NCBI RefSeq assembly: GCF_000248055.1
Contig: NZ_BAFC01000116.1
Coordinates: 62,001 to 126,000 of the forward strand
Reading direction: 5' to 3'
Length of the DNA stretch: 64,000 bases
Source: Gordonia sputi NBRC 100414
GTDB lineage: Bacteria > Actinomycetota > Actinomycetes > Mycobacteriales > Mycobacteriaceae
Made by a program: the position numbers and the translations under genes. How positions within the stretch are numbered: the stretch's first letter is position 1; every line of letters begins with the position of its first letter. The notes under the pieces are model-generated. The model saw only the letters and a program-made list of their open reading frames with translations. It had not been told where the DNA came from and ran no database searches. This document shows, piece after piece, positions 41,625 to 52,300 of this stretch.

Positions 41625-43622
41625 GTGACGTCAACGCAGAGCCCGACCACCGACGACTCGAGTCCACAGGCTTCTGCGACCCCTCAGCGTCGAGTGAATC
41701 GCCACGTCCGGACACTGATCGACCTGGTCATCGCGGTGATCGTCGGGGCGATCGTGGCCTTGGTCGCTCTCAAGGCCATCGACTCGGTGCAGTGGCCCGC
41801 GTTCAACTCGTCGAACGTCACCCGGTCGCTCACCACGGCGGGCCAGGTGGTGGCCGTGGCGATCCTGGTGATCGCTGCGCTGCTGTACCGCTACGGCAAA
41901 GCGCGGTGGCTGGTCACCCTACTGTCGACCGCGGGCATCTCCGGGCTGGTCACGGTCACGCTCGGGATGCCGCTCGGGGCGACCCGCCTCTACCTCTTCG
42001 GACTCTCCGCCGACCAGCAGTTCCGCACCGAATACCTGACCCGGCTCACCAGCAGTCCGCACCTCGCGGACATGACCTATCTGCACCTGGCTCCCTACTA
42101 TCCGGCGGGATGGTTCTGGGGCGGCGGCCGCTATGCGTCGTTGATGGGTCTGCCCGGCTGGGAGGCGTTCAAACCGTGGGCAATCCTCTCGATGGCGGTC
42201 GCCGCGGCGATCGGAGTGGTGCTCTGGACTCGCATGGTGCGCGCCGACCGCGGCATCGCGACAGCGCTCGCCGTCACCGTCGTGACGCTGATGTACGCGG
42301 GTCCCGAACCGTACGCGGCGGTGCTGATCATGATCGGCGTCCCGATGCTGATCCCCATGCTCTACGGTCTGCGCGGTCGTTCCCGGCACGCCGACGGCCC
42401 GACGGCCTCACTGCGCTCCGGCACGAGTTGGGCAGCGGTGGTGGCAACCGGCCTCTTTCTCGGTCTGAGCGCAACCTTCTACACGCTCTACACGGGACTG
42501 TTCGCGGGCGTCGCGATCCTGATGGCATTTGCGCTCATCGTTCACGGCTGGGTCAACGCCTCCAACAAGGCGCTACCCCGCGAAGAAGTGTCGAAAACCC
42601 GACGCGGCCTCGTCCTGGCTGTGTTCGGGCGGCTGGTGGTGATGGGTGTCATCTCCGGGCTCATCGCAATGACCGTGTGGGCTCCCTACCTCCTCGCTCG
42701 ATTGCGCAGTGAGCCCGCGAGCGGCGGCACCGCCGAACACTATCTGCCAGAACGCGGTTCGTTCTTGCCGTGGCCGATGTTCCACCTCAGCCTGGTCGGC
42801 GCGATCACGTTCATCGGCCTGGTCTGGATTCTGCTCCGATTCCGCCAACGCACCATCGCCGCGGCCCTGGGCGTCACGGTCGTCGGCATCTACCTGATGA
42901 GTCTGCTCTCGATGCTGGCAACTGCCGCGGGCACGACGCTGCTCGGCTTTCGACTCGAACCCATCCTCGTCGCGGTGCTCGCGGCGGCGGGAGTGTTCGG
43001 CGTCGTCGAGCTTGCCCACTGGGCCGTCGGCAGATTCGGTGACGTGCGCGTCGTGGTCGGGGTACTCGCAGCCCTTGCGGCAATCGCTGTGGCGCAGAGC
43101 ATTCCGGCCTATCTCTCCAACGAGATCACGACCGCCTACACCGACACCGACGGTTACGGAGACCGTGCCGACAAGCGTCCACCCGGCGCCGAGTCGTACT
43201 ACCCGCAGATCGACAAGCTCATCGGCGAGAAGACCGGACGCCCGGCGACCGACAACGTCGTCCTCACGGCCGACTACGGATTCCTCTCGGTCTACCCGTA
43301 CTGGGGCTTCCAGGGACTCACCTCGCACTACGCAAACCCGTTGGCGGAGTTCGACAAACGAGCCGCAACCATCGAGACCTGGTCCAAGGCGTCGTCGGCC
43401 GACGACCTCGTCCGCCAACTCGACGCCGCGCCCTGGACCCCGCCGAACGTCTTCCTGTTCCGCTATTCCGCCGACGGCTACGCACTACGCCTCGCCGCAG
43501 ACGTCTATCCGAACGATCCAAACGTCAAGCGCTACACGGTGACATTCGACCCGAACCTCTTCAACGACCCACGTTTCGAGGTCACCGACGTCGGACCGTT
43601 CGTTCTGGTGGTGCGCAAGTGA
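41625..43622 (+). CDS. aftA: Galactan arabinofuranosyltransferase AftA
   Basis: 665 residues (643 in M. tuberculosis Rv3792), GTG start. GT-C enzyme that puts the first arabinofuranose on galactan from decaprenyl-phosphoryl-arabinose. About 11-13 membrane helices, from LIDLVIAVIVGAIVALVAL, then a C-terminal extracytoplasmic domain (NEITTAYTDTDGYGDRADKRPPGAESYYPQIDKLI... to the end). An outer loop holds LYLFGLSADQQFRTEYLTRLTSSP, conserved in AftA. Its stop overlaps the start of the next gene, breaking the usual aftA-embC adjacency. Confidence 0.93.
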   Translation: MTSTQSPTTDDSSPQASATPQRRVNRHVRTLIDLVIAVIVGAIVALVALKAIDSVQWPAFNSSNVTRSLTTAGQVVAVAILVIAALLYRYGKARWLVTLLSTAGISGLVTVTLGMPLGATRLYLFGLSADQQFRTEYLTRLTSSPHLADMTYLHLAPYYPAGWFWGGGRYASLMGLPGWEAFKPWAILSMAVAAAIGVVLWTRMVRADRGIATALAVTVVTLMYAGPEPYAAVLIMIGVPMLIPMLYGLRGRSRHADGPTASLRSGTSWAAVVATGLFLGLSATFYTLYTGLFAGVAILMAFALIVHGWVNASNKALPREEVSKTRRGLVLAVFGRLVVMGVISGLIAMTVWAPYLLARLRSEPASGGTAEHYLPERGSFLPWPMFHLSLVGAITFIGLVWILLRFRQRTIAAALGVTVVGIYLMSLLSMLATAAGTTLLGFRLEPILVAVLAAAGVFGVVELAHWAVGRFGDVRVVVGVLAALAAIAVAQSIPAYLSNEITTAYTDTDGYGDRADKRPPGAESYYPQIDKLIGEKTGRPATDNVVLTADYGFLSVYPYWGFQGLTSHYANPLAEFDKRAATIETWSKASSADDLVRQLDAAPWTPPNVFLFRYSADGYALRLAADVYPNDPNVKRYTVTFDPNLFNDPRFEVTDVGPFVLVVRK

Positions 43623-44371
43623 GCGCCTTCGAGATCACCGAGGTCGACGCCACGTCGTCGACGGCGTATCTGGTGCACACACCCGCGGTGAATTGGGTTC
43701 TGCTGCGCGACGATTCGGGCATCACACTGATAGACGGCGGATATCCGGGCAACGCCGACGACGTGGTGGCGTCGATCGAGTCGATCGGCGCACACCCCAC
43801 CGACATCAGAGCCGCACTGCTCACCCACGCTCACGTCGACCACATCGGAGGGCTGGCGAAGCTGGTGGACCGCTTCGGCTTCCCGGTATTCGTCGACCCC
43901 GCCGAAGTGCCACACGCACACCGCGACCTCCTGCAGCAGGCGGGTCCACTCGACATCGCCGCGGTCGCGTGGCAGCCACGCGCGTGGCGATGGCTGGCGA
44001 TGGTCACACTTCTCGGCGTACTCAGCCGGGCCGGAATCGCCACCGCACAACCCTTTTCGACCGACGTCGCCCTCGACCTCCCCGGTCGGCCACAGCCGGT
44101 GGTTGCTCGCGGCCACACCGACGGGCACAGCGCTTTCCTCGTCGCCGACGGCGCGGTACTCGTCTCGGGCGACGCTCTGATCAGCGGCCATCCGCTCTCT
44201 GGACACCAAGGGCCGCAGCTACTCCCGCGCTTCTTCAACCACGACGACGCCGCGACCCGACGCAGCGTCGAATCGTTCACCGACCTCGACGCGACAGTGC
44301 TCTTCCCCGGACACGGACCTCGCCTCGACGGCCCCGTCGCCGAGCTGGCCCGAGAAGCCCTGGCTCGATAA
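43619..44371 (+). CDS. Metallo-beta-lactamase-fold hydrolase
   Basis: 250 residues, GTG start overlapping the aftA stop (GTGA). All MBL metal motifs are present: HAHVDHIGG, the histidine in ARGHTDGHS, the aspartate in VSGDALISG and the final histidine in LFPGHGPRL. The region RDLLQQAGPLDIAAVAWQPRAWRWLAMVTLLGVLSRAGIATAQP forms a helical insert. Lactonase, thioesterase or glyoxalase II-like activities are all possible. Coupling to aftA makes an envelope or detoxification role plausible but unproven. The stop lies inside a short repeat. Confidence 0.87.
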   Translation: MSAFEITEVDATSSTAYLVHTPAVNWVLLRDDSGITLIDGGYPGNADDVVASIESIGAHPTDIRAALLTHAHVDHIGGLAKLVDRFGFPVFVDPAEVPHAHRDLLQQAGPLDIAAVAWQPRAWRWLAMVTLLGVLSRAGIATAQPFSTDVALDLPGRPQPVVARGHTDGHSAFLVADGAVLVSGDALISGHPLSGHQGPQLLPRFFNHDDAATRRSVESFTDLDATVLFPGHGPRLDGPVAELAREALAR

Positions 44372-44420
44372 ACCCCGGCTCGATAAACCCCGGCACGATA
44401 ACCCGGGCGCGAAAACCCCC
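44362..44420. repeat. 15-bp tandem repeats, GGCTCGATAAACCCC
   Basis: Two perfect copies (44362, 44377) and two decayed ones (about 44392 and 44406) of GGCTCGATAAACCCC. The first supplies the TAA stop of the MBL-fold gene. They lie between the two convergent genes and could fold as a terminator-like structure only weakly. Confidence 0.85.
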
Positions 44421-44438
44421 GGCGCGCTGAGCAATCCG

Positions 44439-45310
44439 TCAGGAGCGGTCGATCGTCCCGTGGCCGCGTTGGCGTCGTACACCCGACAGCAGCGTCGCGG
44501 ACTCTTGCGCGTCGGCGGTCTCGGACAGCGAACGCCCATGAGCGGCAAGCACGTCGCGCGTCTTTGACAGCTCGCAGTTCCACCCGGCAGCGTCGAGATG
44601 CTGCGCGACGTCAACATCGCTACGCCACAACTTCCGCACCTCCGCAAACGGGTCGGCAGCAGAAGGACCAGCGGAATCGTCGACAACCGACGACGCCGCG
44701 CGGCGCACGGTCACCCCGATCCGTGAGCCGGATTCGGATGCCGCGGTGATGCCCTCGATCACGCGTAGACCGAGTTCGTCGGGCAGGTACACGAACAGCC
44801 CCTCGGCGAGCCACGCCGACGGTAGATCTGCCCGAAAACCCTTGCTCTGGAGGGCACGCAGCCAGTCATCAGCCAGATCGGAAGCCACCACGCGACGTTC
44901 GACGGTCGGCGCAAGACCCGACTGCGCGACGAGGTCCTCCTTGACCTCGACCACCGACGGCCTGTCGACCTCGAAAAGCGTTGCTCCCGAACCGAAATCG
45001 AGCCGAAATCCCCGACCGTCCAGCCCCGAACCAAGGATCACGAACTGCGTGATCCCGTCGGCGACGGCATCAGCGAACACCTCGTCGAGGACACCGTGCG
45101 CGCGACGATCCAGTCGTACATCGCTCGGATCTTGTCCGAACCGCCTCCATCGGCGCCGTCGCGTCCACCGAATTCGGAGCCACGGGGCTGGATTCGTGCG
45201 ATCGCCTCGGCCAGCGGGTCGTCGAACAATGCGTCGTCCCTCGACGACTCGACAGCTCGCGCCCACGCGACACCCAGCGCCGTCCGTCCGAGATCGTCGA
45301 GGTCAGCCAT
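44439..45310 (-). pseudogene. SAM-dependent methyltransferase (UPF0677/LCMT-like), single-base frameshift
   Basis: 5' frame: MADLDDLGRTALGVAWARAVESSRDDALFDDPLAEAIARIQPRG... KIRAMYDWIVART. 3' frame: LDEVFADAVADGITQFVILGSGLDGRGFRLDFGSGATLFEVDRPSVVEVKEDLV... to the end. Together they make a typical mycobacterial-type O-methyltransferase (SAM motif VILGSGLDGRGFRL, D-x-P motif VDRP). One base is missing near 45090-45091, where ART-x-FLDEVF is expected. As written the first frame stops soon after. Real decay or sequence error is undecided. Its ATG overlaps the aroQ stop (TGATG). Confidence 0.85.
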
Positions 45311-45771
45311 CAGCCCAGGACCTCCACGAGGCGTCGAATCGCGAACTCATAGCCGCGGATGCCGTAGCCGATGATCACTCCCGAGGCGAGCGGCGACACG
45401 AACGAGTGGTGACGGAACTCCTCACGCTTGTGCACATTGCTGATGTGCACCTCCATGATCGGAACGTCGGGGATCACGAGCGCGTCGGCCAGCGCGACCG
45501 ACGTATGCGTCCACGCAGCCGGGTTGATGACGATTCCGCTGATATTGCCGCGCGCCTCGTGCAGCCAGTCGATCATCTCGCCCTCGTGGTTGGTCTGCGC
45601 CGCCCGCAGGCCGTAACCGAGTTCACCGGCGGTGCGTTCGGCGAGTTCGACGACGTCGGCGAGCGTCGCCGAGCCGTACACCTCGGGCTGTCGAATCCCG
45701 AGCGTGTTCAGGTTGGGCCCATTCAACAGCAGGATCGGCAGCGGTTCGGTTCCCGTGGCGTCGGTCGACAT
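45310..45771 (-). CDS. aroQ: Type II 3-dehydroquinate dehydratase
   Basis: 153 residues from ATG 45771. ILLLNGPNLNTLGIRQPEVYG (catalytic loop and arginine), EGEMIDWLHEA, INPAAWTHTSVALADAL (catalytic histidine region), EVHISNVHKREEFRHHS. Third step of the shikimate pathway, dehydroquinate to dehydroshikimate, cytoplasmic dodecamer. A lone aro gene here, not with aroB/aroK, and coupled to the methyltransferase gene downstream. The divergent embC promoter lies 162 bp away. Confidence 0.95.
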   Translation of the reverse strand: MSTDATGTEPLPILLLNGPNLNTLGIRQPEVYGSATLADVVELAERTAGELGYGLRAAQTNHEGEMIDWLHEARGNISGIVINPAAWTHTSVALADALVIPDVPIMEVHISNVHKREEFRHHSFVSPLASGVIIGYGIRGYEFAIRRLVEVLG

Positions 45772-45933
45772 GGTTGCAAGCCTATCCACCGGCACCGGCC
45801 ACGCGTCCATACTCTCCACCGCCGACACCCACGAAACCGCCACACCCACGACACCGCCAGACCCACGAGCGCGTCAGCCGCACGAGTGACCGAGAGTTCG
45901 CGACGTCGCACACGGCCGTTAGGATCACTGCTT

Positions 45934-48900
45934 GTGCAATCGCAGACCGTGAGACGAGCGAAACTCATCGCGATCGTCACCGGCCTGCTCGGAGTATTCC
46001 TCGCGCTCGCCACGCCGCTGATGCCGGTCAAGCAGACCACGGCGGAGATCAACTGGCCCTCCACCGGCAGCGTCGAATCCAGCGAGATCGGATCGGTCTC
46101 GGCACCACTCATCTCGTACGTCCCGATCGACCTCGACGTCTCGGTTCCGTGTTCGGCAGCCGAACGGCTCGGCGCCGACGATTCGGTCTTGCTGTCGACG
46201 ACCCCCAAGCAGGCGGCGAAGTCTGCTGAGCGCGGTCTGTTCATCCGCCGCACCGGCAACCCCGCCGACTCGCCGGACAAGCAGAGCATCGAAGTCGTCG
46301 TGCGCAACGTGCCGCTGGTGTCGGCCACGCTCGCCGACATGCGTTCGCAGGGATGCCGTGACATCGTCGTCCACGCCGACTCCGACGCCGTGACCGCCGA
46401 GTTCGTCGGAATGACGGCACCAGCAGGCCAGTCCGCCTCCGGCAGTACCGCGCTGATGGGGACCACCAAGGGCCGCGAATCGCAGAGCTATAGCTCCGAC
46501 CAGCGCCCACAGGTCACCGGACTCTTCACCGACCTGTCCGGAGCGGCGTCGGAACTCCCCGGGCTGCGCGCACACGTGACCATCGACTCGCGCTATTCGA
46601 CGGCCCCGACGATCCTCAAATGGCTCGTACTGATCGTCGGTATCGTGTGCACCCTGTTGTCGTTGTCGGCGCTTGCCGTTCTCGATTCGACGGACGGCCG
46701 CAAGCATCGTCGAATCTTCCCTGCGAAGTGGTGGCGACTCAATGCCCGCGACTACGTGGTGATCGGCGCCCTGATCATCTGGCACTTCATCGGACCCAAC
46801 ACGTCCGACGACGGCTACCTGCTGACGATGTCGCGGGTCGCGCAGAACAGTGAGTACACGGCCAACTACTTCCGCTGGTTCGGTGCACCGGAGGCGCCAT
46901 TCGGCTGGTATTACGAGGTCTTCGGCCTGATGAGCCATATCTCGCTCGCCAGCCCGTGGGTGCGCATACCGGCCCTGCTGTGCGGAATCGCGTCGTGGTT
47001 GATCGTCAGCCACGAGGTGCTGCCACGACTCGGCCGCGCCGCGATCAGCCGACCCGTCGTCGGCTGGACCGCCGCGTTCGTCTTCCTCGCATCGTGGTTC
47101 CCGTTCGACAACGGTCTGCGACCGGAACCGATCATCGCGCTCGGCGCGCTACTGACCTGGTGTTCGGTCGAGCGCGCAATCGCGACCGGACGCATCCTCC
47201 CCGCCGCGATCGCGTGTCTGATCGGCGCGTTCAGCCTCGCCGCGGGTCCGACAGGCCTGCTCGCGGTTGCCGCGCTCATCGCGGGAGCGAGACCGATCAT
47301 CTTGGCCCTGATCAAACGTGCGCGCGCGATCGGCGGCGGATTCTGGTCGTACGCAGCGCTGCTCGCACCGGTTCTCGCCTCCGGGACGTTCGTCATCTTC
47401 GTGGTCTTCTCCAACCTGACGCTGCGTGCGTTCTCCGACTCGTCGAAGATGAAGACCGCATTGGGGCCGTCGGCACACTGGTACAACGAGATCGACCGGT
47501 ACTCGTCGCTGTTCGCGTTCTCGGCCGATGGTTCGATCGCCCGACGCTTCGCCGTCCTCGCGATGATCCTCGGCATGGTGGTCTCGGCAGCGGTGCTCAT
47601 CCGCAAGTCGCGCATCCCCGGAACGGCCGTCGGCCCTGCTCGACGCATCGTCGGCATCACATTCGCGTCGCTGGTGTTCCTGATGTTTACGCCGACCAAA
47701 TGGACGCACCACTTCGGCGTGTTCGCCGGACTTGCCGCGGCTTTGGCTGCCATCGCCGCCATCGCCGCGAGCAACAAGGCCATGCATTCCCGGCGCAACC
47801 GCACCCTGTTCGCAGCACTCGTGCTGTTCATCGCGGGCTTGGCGTTCACGGCACCCAACTCGTACTACTACGCGTCGGCGTGGGGTATGCCGTGGGGCGT
47901 CGGCCAGGTCAGCTTGGGATTCTCGGTGAGCAATGCACTGCTCTACCTCTCGCTGCTGCTGTTGCTGCTCGCACTGTGGTTCCACTTCCGCGAGCCGTTC
48001 ACCGGAACCGACCCCCGAGATACGACGCCCCAAGACGCCACGCCCCAGGACACCACGCCCGGTGAGACCGACACCGGACGACGCTGGTACCGCAGGGCGA
48101 TCGATTCCGTCGCGGGCGCACCGCTGGCTTACGTGGCAGCCGCCGTGGTGATCTTCGAACTCGTCACGGCAGGATTCGCAGCGGTCAACCAGTCGTCGTC
48201 GTTCTCGGTTCCACGCTCGAACATCGAGGCCCTCGCGGGCAAACAGTGCGGCATGGCCGACAAGGTGTGGGTGGAACGCAACCCCAACGACCACATGCTC
48301 TCGCCCGTCGACCCGACCCTGACCGACCCCCTCGCGGGCCCATCGACCGTCCAACCCGACGCATCCCGGCCTGCGACAACAGGATTCACGTCGAACAGCG
48401 TTCCCGAGGACCTCACCACTCAGGCGAGCGCCGGCTCGCTGGGCGTGCTCGCAGGCAACGCGACGTCGACCAACGACGTCCTCACCGCCAACAGTGGCGG
48501 AACCGGCGGTGGAGAGCTCTCGACGGCCGGGGTCAACGGCAGCCACGCACGTCTGCCGTTCATGCTCGACCCGGCACGCACACCCGTCGAGGGCAGTTAT
48601 TCGACGACCGATCAGGTTCCCGCCCGCCTCACCTCGGGCTGGTACGCACTGCCCGCCGACTACAAGAAGCAGCCGCTGCTGACCTTCTCGGTCGCCGGAC
48701 GCTACGACAACCCGAACCTCCTGCTGGAGTACACAACCGACCCCGTCGGGTCGTCGACCCGCGACGCCGACCTCAAGCCCACCGGCGAGACCGAGATGAT
48801 CGACCCGGGACCGCAACCGTCGTGGCGCAACGTCCGCATCACCACGTCGTCGCTTCCCGACAACCTCTCCGCGGTGCGGATCGTCGCCAACGACGACAAT

Positions 48901-49329
48901 CTCTCGGCCGATCGGTTCATCGTGGTGACCCCACCGCGACTGCCTCACATGGAGACACTGCAAGAGGTTGTCGGCAGTGAGGACCCGGTGCACGTCGACT
49001 GGACGTCGGGGCTGGTCTTCCCGTGCCAGCGGCCGTTCACCCACCACTACGGCGTCGCTGAGATCCCGAAGTGGCGTATCAGGCCCGGCGCCGACCTCGC
49101 CGCGGCCGTCTCGGCGTGGCAGGACTCCTACGGTGGCGGTCCGCTGGGGTGGCTCGAGGTGTCGCAGCAGCCCGAGACCCTCGCGACCTATCTGCAGGGT
49201 GACATCGGCCGCGACTGGGGCGCCCTCGAGCGCTACCAGCCCTACGGAGACGTGACGACCCGCGCACCCATCACCACGGGCACCGCAACGCGCAGCGGAT
49301 TGTGGAGCCCCGCCCCGATCAGGCACTGA
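45934..49329 (+). CDS. embC: Arabinosyltransferase EmbC
   Basis: 1131 residues from GTG 45934 (AGGA 9 bases upstream). GT-C enzyme using decaprenyl-phosphoryl-arabinose; in mycobacteria EmbC extends lipoarabinomannan arabinan. Hydrophobic N-terminal helix, extracytoplasmic domain, DDG motif at Asp292-Asp293 (NTSDDGYLLTM, with the drug-loop Met299), FGAPEAPFGWYY, many helices to about residue 690, then a large carbohydrate-binding C-terminal domain with RLPFMLDPARTPVEGSY and FPCQRPFTHHYGVAE. Assignment among EmbA/B/C rests mainly on gene order and the NTSDDG form. Start of an embCAB operon. Confidence 0.9.
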   Translation: MQSQTVRRAKLIAIVTGLLGVFLALATPLMPVKQTTAEINWPSTGSVESSEIGSVSAPLISYVPIDLDVSVPCSAAERLGADDSVLLSTTPKQAAKSAERGLFIRRTGNPADSPDKQSIEVVVRNVPLVSATLADMRSQGCRDIVVHADSDAVTAEFVGMTAPAGQSASGSTALMGTTKGRESQSYSSDQRPQVTGLFTDLSGAASELPGLRAHVTIDSRYSTAPTILKWLVLIVGIVCTLLSLSALAVLDSTDGRKHRRIFPAKWWRLNARDYVVIGALIIWHFIGPNTSDDGYLLTMSRVAQNSEYTANYFRWFGAPEAPFGWYYEVFGLMSHISLASPWVRIPALLCGIASWLIVSHEVLPRLGRAAISRPVVGWTAAFVFLASWFPFDNGLRPEPIIALGALLTWCSVERAIATGRILPAAIACLIGAFSLAAGPTGLLAVAALIAGARPIILALIKRARAIGGGFWSYAALLAPVLASGTFVIFVVFSNLTLRAFSDSSKMKTALGPSAHWYNEIDRYSSLFAFSADGSIARRFAVLAMILGMVVSAAVLIRKSRIPGTAVGPARRIVGITFASLVFLMFTPTKWTHHFGVFAGLAAALAAIAAIAASNKAMHSRRNRTLFAALVLFIAGLAFTAPNSYYYASAWGMPWGVGQVSLGFSVSNALLYLSLLLLLLALWFHFREPFTGTDPRDTTPQDATPQDTTPGETDTGRRWYRRAIDSVAGAPLAYVAAAVVIFELVTAGFAAVNQSSSFSVPRSNIEALAGKQCGMADKVWVERNPNDHMLSPVDPTLTDPLAGPSTVQPDASRPATTGFTSNSVPEDLTTQASAGSLGVLAGNATSTNDVLTANSGGTGGGELSTAGVNGSHARLPFMLDPARTPVEGSYSTTDQVPARLTSGWYALPADYKKQPLLTFSVAGRYDNPNLLLEYTTDPVGSSTRDADLKPTGETEMIDPGPQPSWRNVRITTSSLPDNLSAVRIVANDDNLSADRFIVVTPPRLPHMETLQEVVGSEDPVHVDWTSGLVFPCQRPFTHHYGVAEIPKWRIRPGADLAAAVSAWQDSYGGGPLGWLEVSQQPETLATYLQGDIGRDWGALERYQPYGDVTTRAPITTGTATRSGLWSPAPIRH

Positions 49330-49386
49330 CCCACAACCCCTGATCGCGGCACCGGGCGGGCGGTGGGACGTGATCGCCTAACATCA

Positions 49387-52300
49387 GTGACCGTGCCTGC
49401 GACAGCCCCGCCAGCCGAGTCCGATGCTTCGCCACCGGCAGAGAAGTCGACGATCGGCTCGCGTCGCACCGTCGGGCTGGTCGCCACGGTCTCCGGCCTA
49501 CTGGGCGCTGTGCTGTGTCTGCTGATCGGGTTCCTGCCCGTACACAGCACCGACGCATCGTTCTCCTGGCCGCAGGGTCAACAACTCGCGTCGACGACGT
49601 CGTCGGTCACCGCGCCGCTGATCGCGCAGACCTCGCAATCGCTGGACGTCCGCATCCCGTGCCGCGTGCTCGCCGACGCACCCGCGGGCAAGTCGACGCT
49701 CATCATGTCGACGATGGCAGTCTCCGCGCAGGACTCCAAGGCCTCTGCCCTCTACGTGACCGCGGGCGACACCGTGACCGCGACCTTCCGCAACTCCGTC
49801 GCGGCGTCGGCGCCGAGAGCCGATCTGGGGCGCTGTAGCGAACTGCACGTCTGGTCGTCGCCGGACGGTCCCGGCGCACAGTTCGTCGGCCTCGGTGCCG
49901 CCACAACCCTCGAGCCCGACAAGCGCCCTCAGATCGACGGCGTGTTCAGCGACCTGACGCCCGACCAGGCACGGGCGGCCGCTGATGCGGGGATGCGGGT
50001 CGACATCCGCATCGACAATCGCTACGAGAGTTCGCCGACGACGCTCAAGCTCGTTCTGATGGTGCTGGCGGTGCTCGCGGTGATCGTCTCGCTCGTCGCA
50101 CTCTTCCTGCTCGACCGGATGAGCGACGACGTCCGGCACCGACCTCGACGCCGCACCGGATGGCTGCGCCTCCTGCGTCCCCGCGCCACCGACCTGACGG
50201 TCACCGCGGTGCTGGTGATCTGGTTGTTCCTCGGCGCGGGCAGCCCCGACGACGGGTACATCCTGAATATGGGGCGCACGGCGTCGTCGTTCGGTTATCT
50301 CGCCAACTACTACCGCTGGTACGGCATCCCCGAGGCTCCATTCGACTGGTACTACTCGTTCCTGGCGCACTGGTCGTCGATCTCGCCGTCGATCCTGTGG
50401 ATGCACATCCCCGCACTGATCGCGGGACTCGCCTCGTGGTTTGTGCTGAGTCGAATCCTGTTGCCACGCCTGGGTTCTGCTGTTCGACGAAGCGGCTGGG
50501 CGCAATGGTCGGCAGCACTGGTCTTCACCGCTTTCTGGCTGCCGTTCTGCTCCGGTCTGCGTCCCGAGGGAATCATCGTGCTGGGCTCGCTGCTCACGTG
50601 GTGGGCGGCAGAACACGCACTCGCGACCCGCAAACTGTTTCCCGGAGCCATCGCGGCGGGCCTCGCGGCATTCACGCTTGCCCTTGCGCCACAGGGCATC
50701 ATCGGCGTCGCGATCCTGATTGCCTCGTCCCGCGCACTGCTGCACGTACTGCTCGTGCGCAGGCGCTCCGACGGGCTGCTCCCCCTACTCGCACCCACCA
50801 TCGCCGCCGGACTTCTCGTGTTGGTCGTCGTGTTCCGCGACCAGACGATCGCCACGGTGGTCGAGGCGATCCGCGTCCGCTACGTCGTCGGACCCGTCAT
50901 CGGTTGGTATCAGGAGTATCTGCGCTACTACTTCATCTCCGTCGTCACCGACGACGGAGCGCTCACCCGCCGTGTCCCCGTACTGCTGCTGTTGGCGGGA
51001 CTGGTCGTCACAGTCGCAGTGATGTTGCGGCGCGGGCGAATTGCCGGTGTCCACGCCGGTCCCACGTGGCGACTGATCGGCGCCATCGGCGTCACCCTTG
51101 TGCTGTTCGCCTTCATCCCGACGAAGTGGACGATCCAGTTCGGCGTCTTCGCGGGACTCGCCGCCGCGATCGCAGCGATCGCGACTCTGGCTGTCGCGCA
51201 ATCTGCCGCACGCTCGGCACGGAATCTGACGGTCTTCGTCTCGGGACTGTTCTTCGCCCTCGCCGCCGCGATGGCCGGCTACAACGCCTGGCCATTCGCC
51301 TACGAATACGGCATCTCGTGGTTCGACCGCGCCCCGATCATCGCGGGCAGACCGGTGTCGACGCTGTTCCTGATCCTGGCCGTGATCGCCGCCGGAATCG
51401 CGGTGTGGCAGCACCTTCGACTCGATTATGTTGAGAACAAGGGACTTTCGCATACGACCGACGGACCCGGCGAGTCGCGGGCCGATCGTCGACGACTCTT
51501 CCTCGCCTCGTCGCCCATCGCTCTGATCGCCGGCCTCATGGTGATCGCGGAGTTGCTGGTGTTCGCCAAAGCGGTCGCATCGCGCTATCCCGCGACCACG
51601 GTGTTCGCCGAGAACGTGAACACGCTGCGCGGCAACAACTGTGGCATGGCCGACGACGTGCTCGTCGAATCCGATCCCAACACCGGAATGCTTCGACCCG
51701 CCGACGGACGGACTGCGACACAGGCACTCTCGGGAGCCACAAGCGGACCGGATGCTGCCGTCGGATTCTCCCCCAACGGCATCCCCGACGATCTCTCGCC
51801 GGAGCCGGGCAGTCAGCGCCCCGGCCAGATGAACGTGGCGGCAAGCCCCGCACGACCGTTCTCGATCACGGGCGGATTGGGCGCAGGCACCACGGGTGGC
51901 CGCGGACCCGAAACCGTCAACGGGTCGACAGTCGCACTCCCCTACGGACTCGATCCCGCGACGACGCCGGTCCTCGGTAGCTACGGCTACGCGGGCGAGG
52001 CCCGACTCACCACCGACTGGTACGACCTGCCCGCCGATCGTGCCGCGACCCCGCTGCTCGTCGTCTCGGCCGCGGGTGCGATTTCGACGGTGGATACCTT
52101 CGGGGTCACGAACTTCGGGCAGAAACTCGTTGTCCAGTTCGGCACCAGGGGACCCGACGGGTCGTTCACCCAGATCGGACCCGACATCCTCCCGATCGAT
52201 CCCGGGCCGGTCATCTCCAACCGGCCGTGGCGCAACCTGCGCGTACCCATGAGTGCTGCGCCACCGAGAGCGTCGGCGATGCGAATGTCGCTGTTGGACA

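Noticed and set aside
44746..45933. Upstream in-frame extension of embC
   Set aside because: The frame stays open across the convergent aroQ and methyltransferase genes, but the sequence there is Arg/Ser-rich antisense. The GTG at 45934 has a ribosome site and starts directly before the membrane helix.
47149..49326. Minus-strand open frame of 725 codons opposite embC
   Set aside because: Arg/Glu/Asp/His-rich antisense of embC; no motif, no promoter. Shadow frame.
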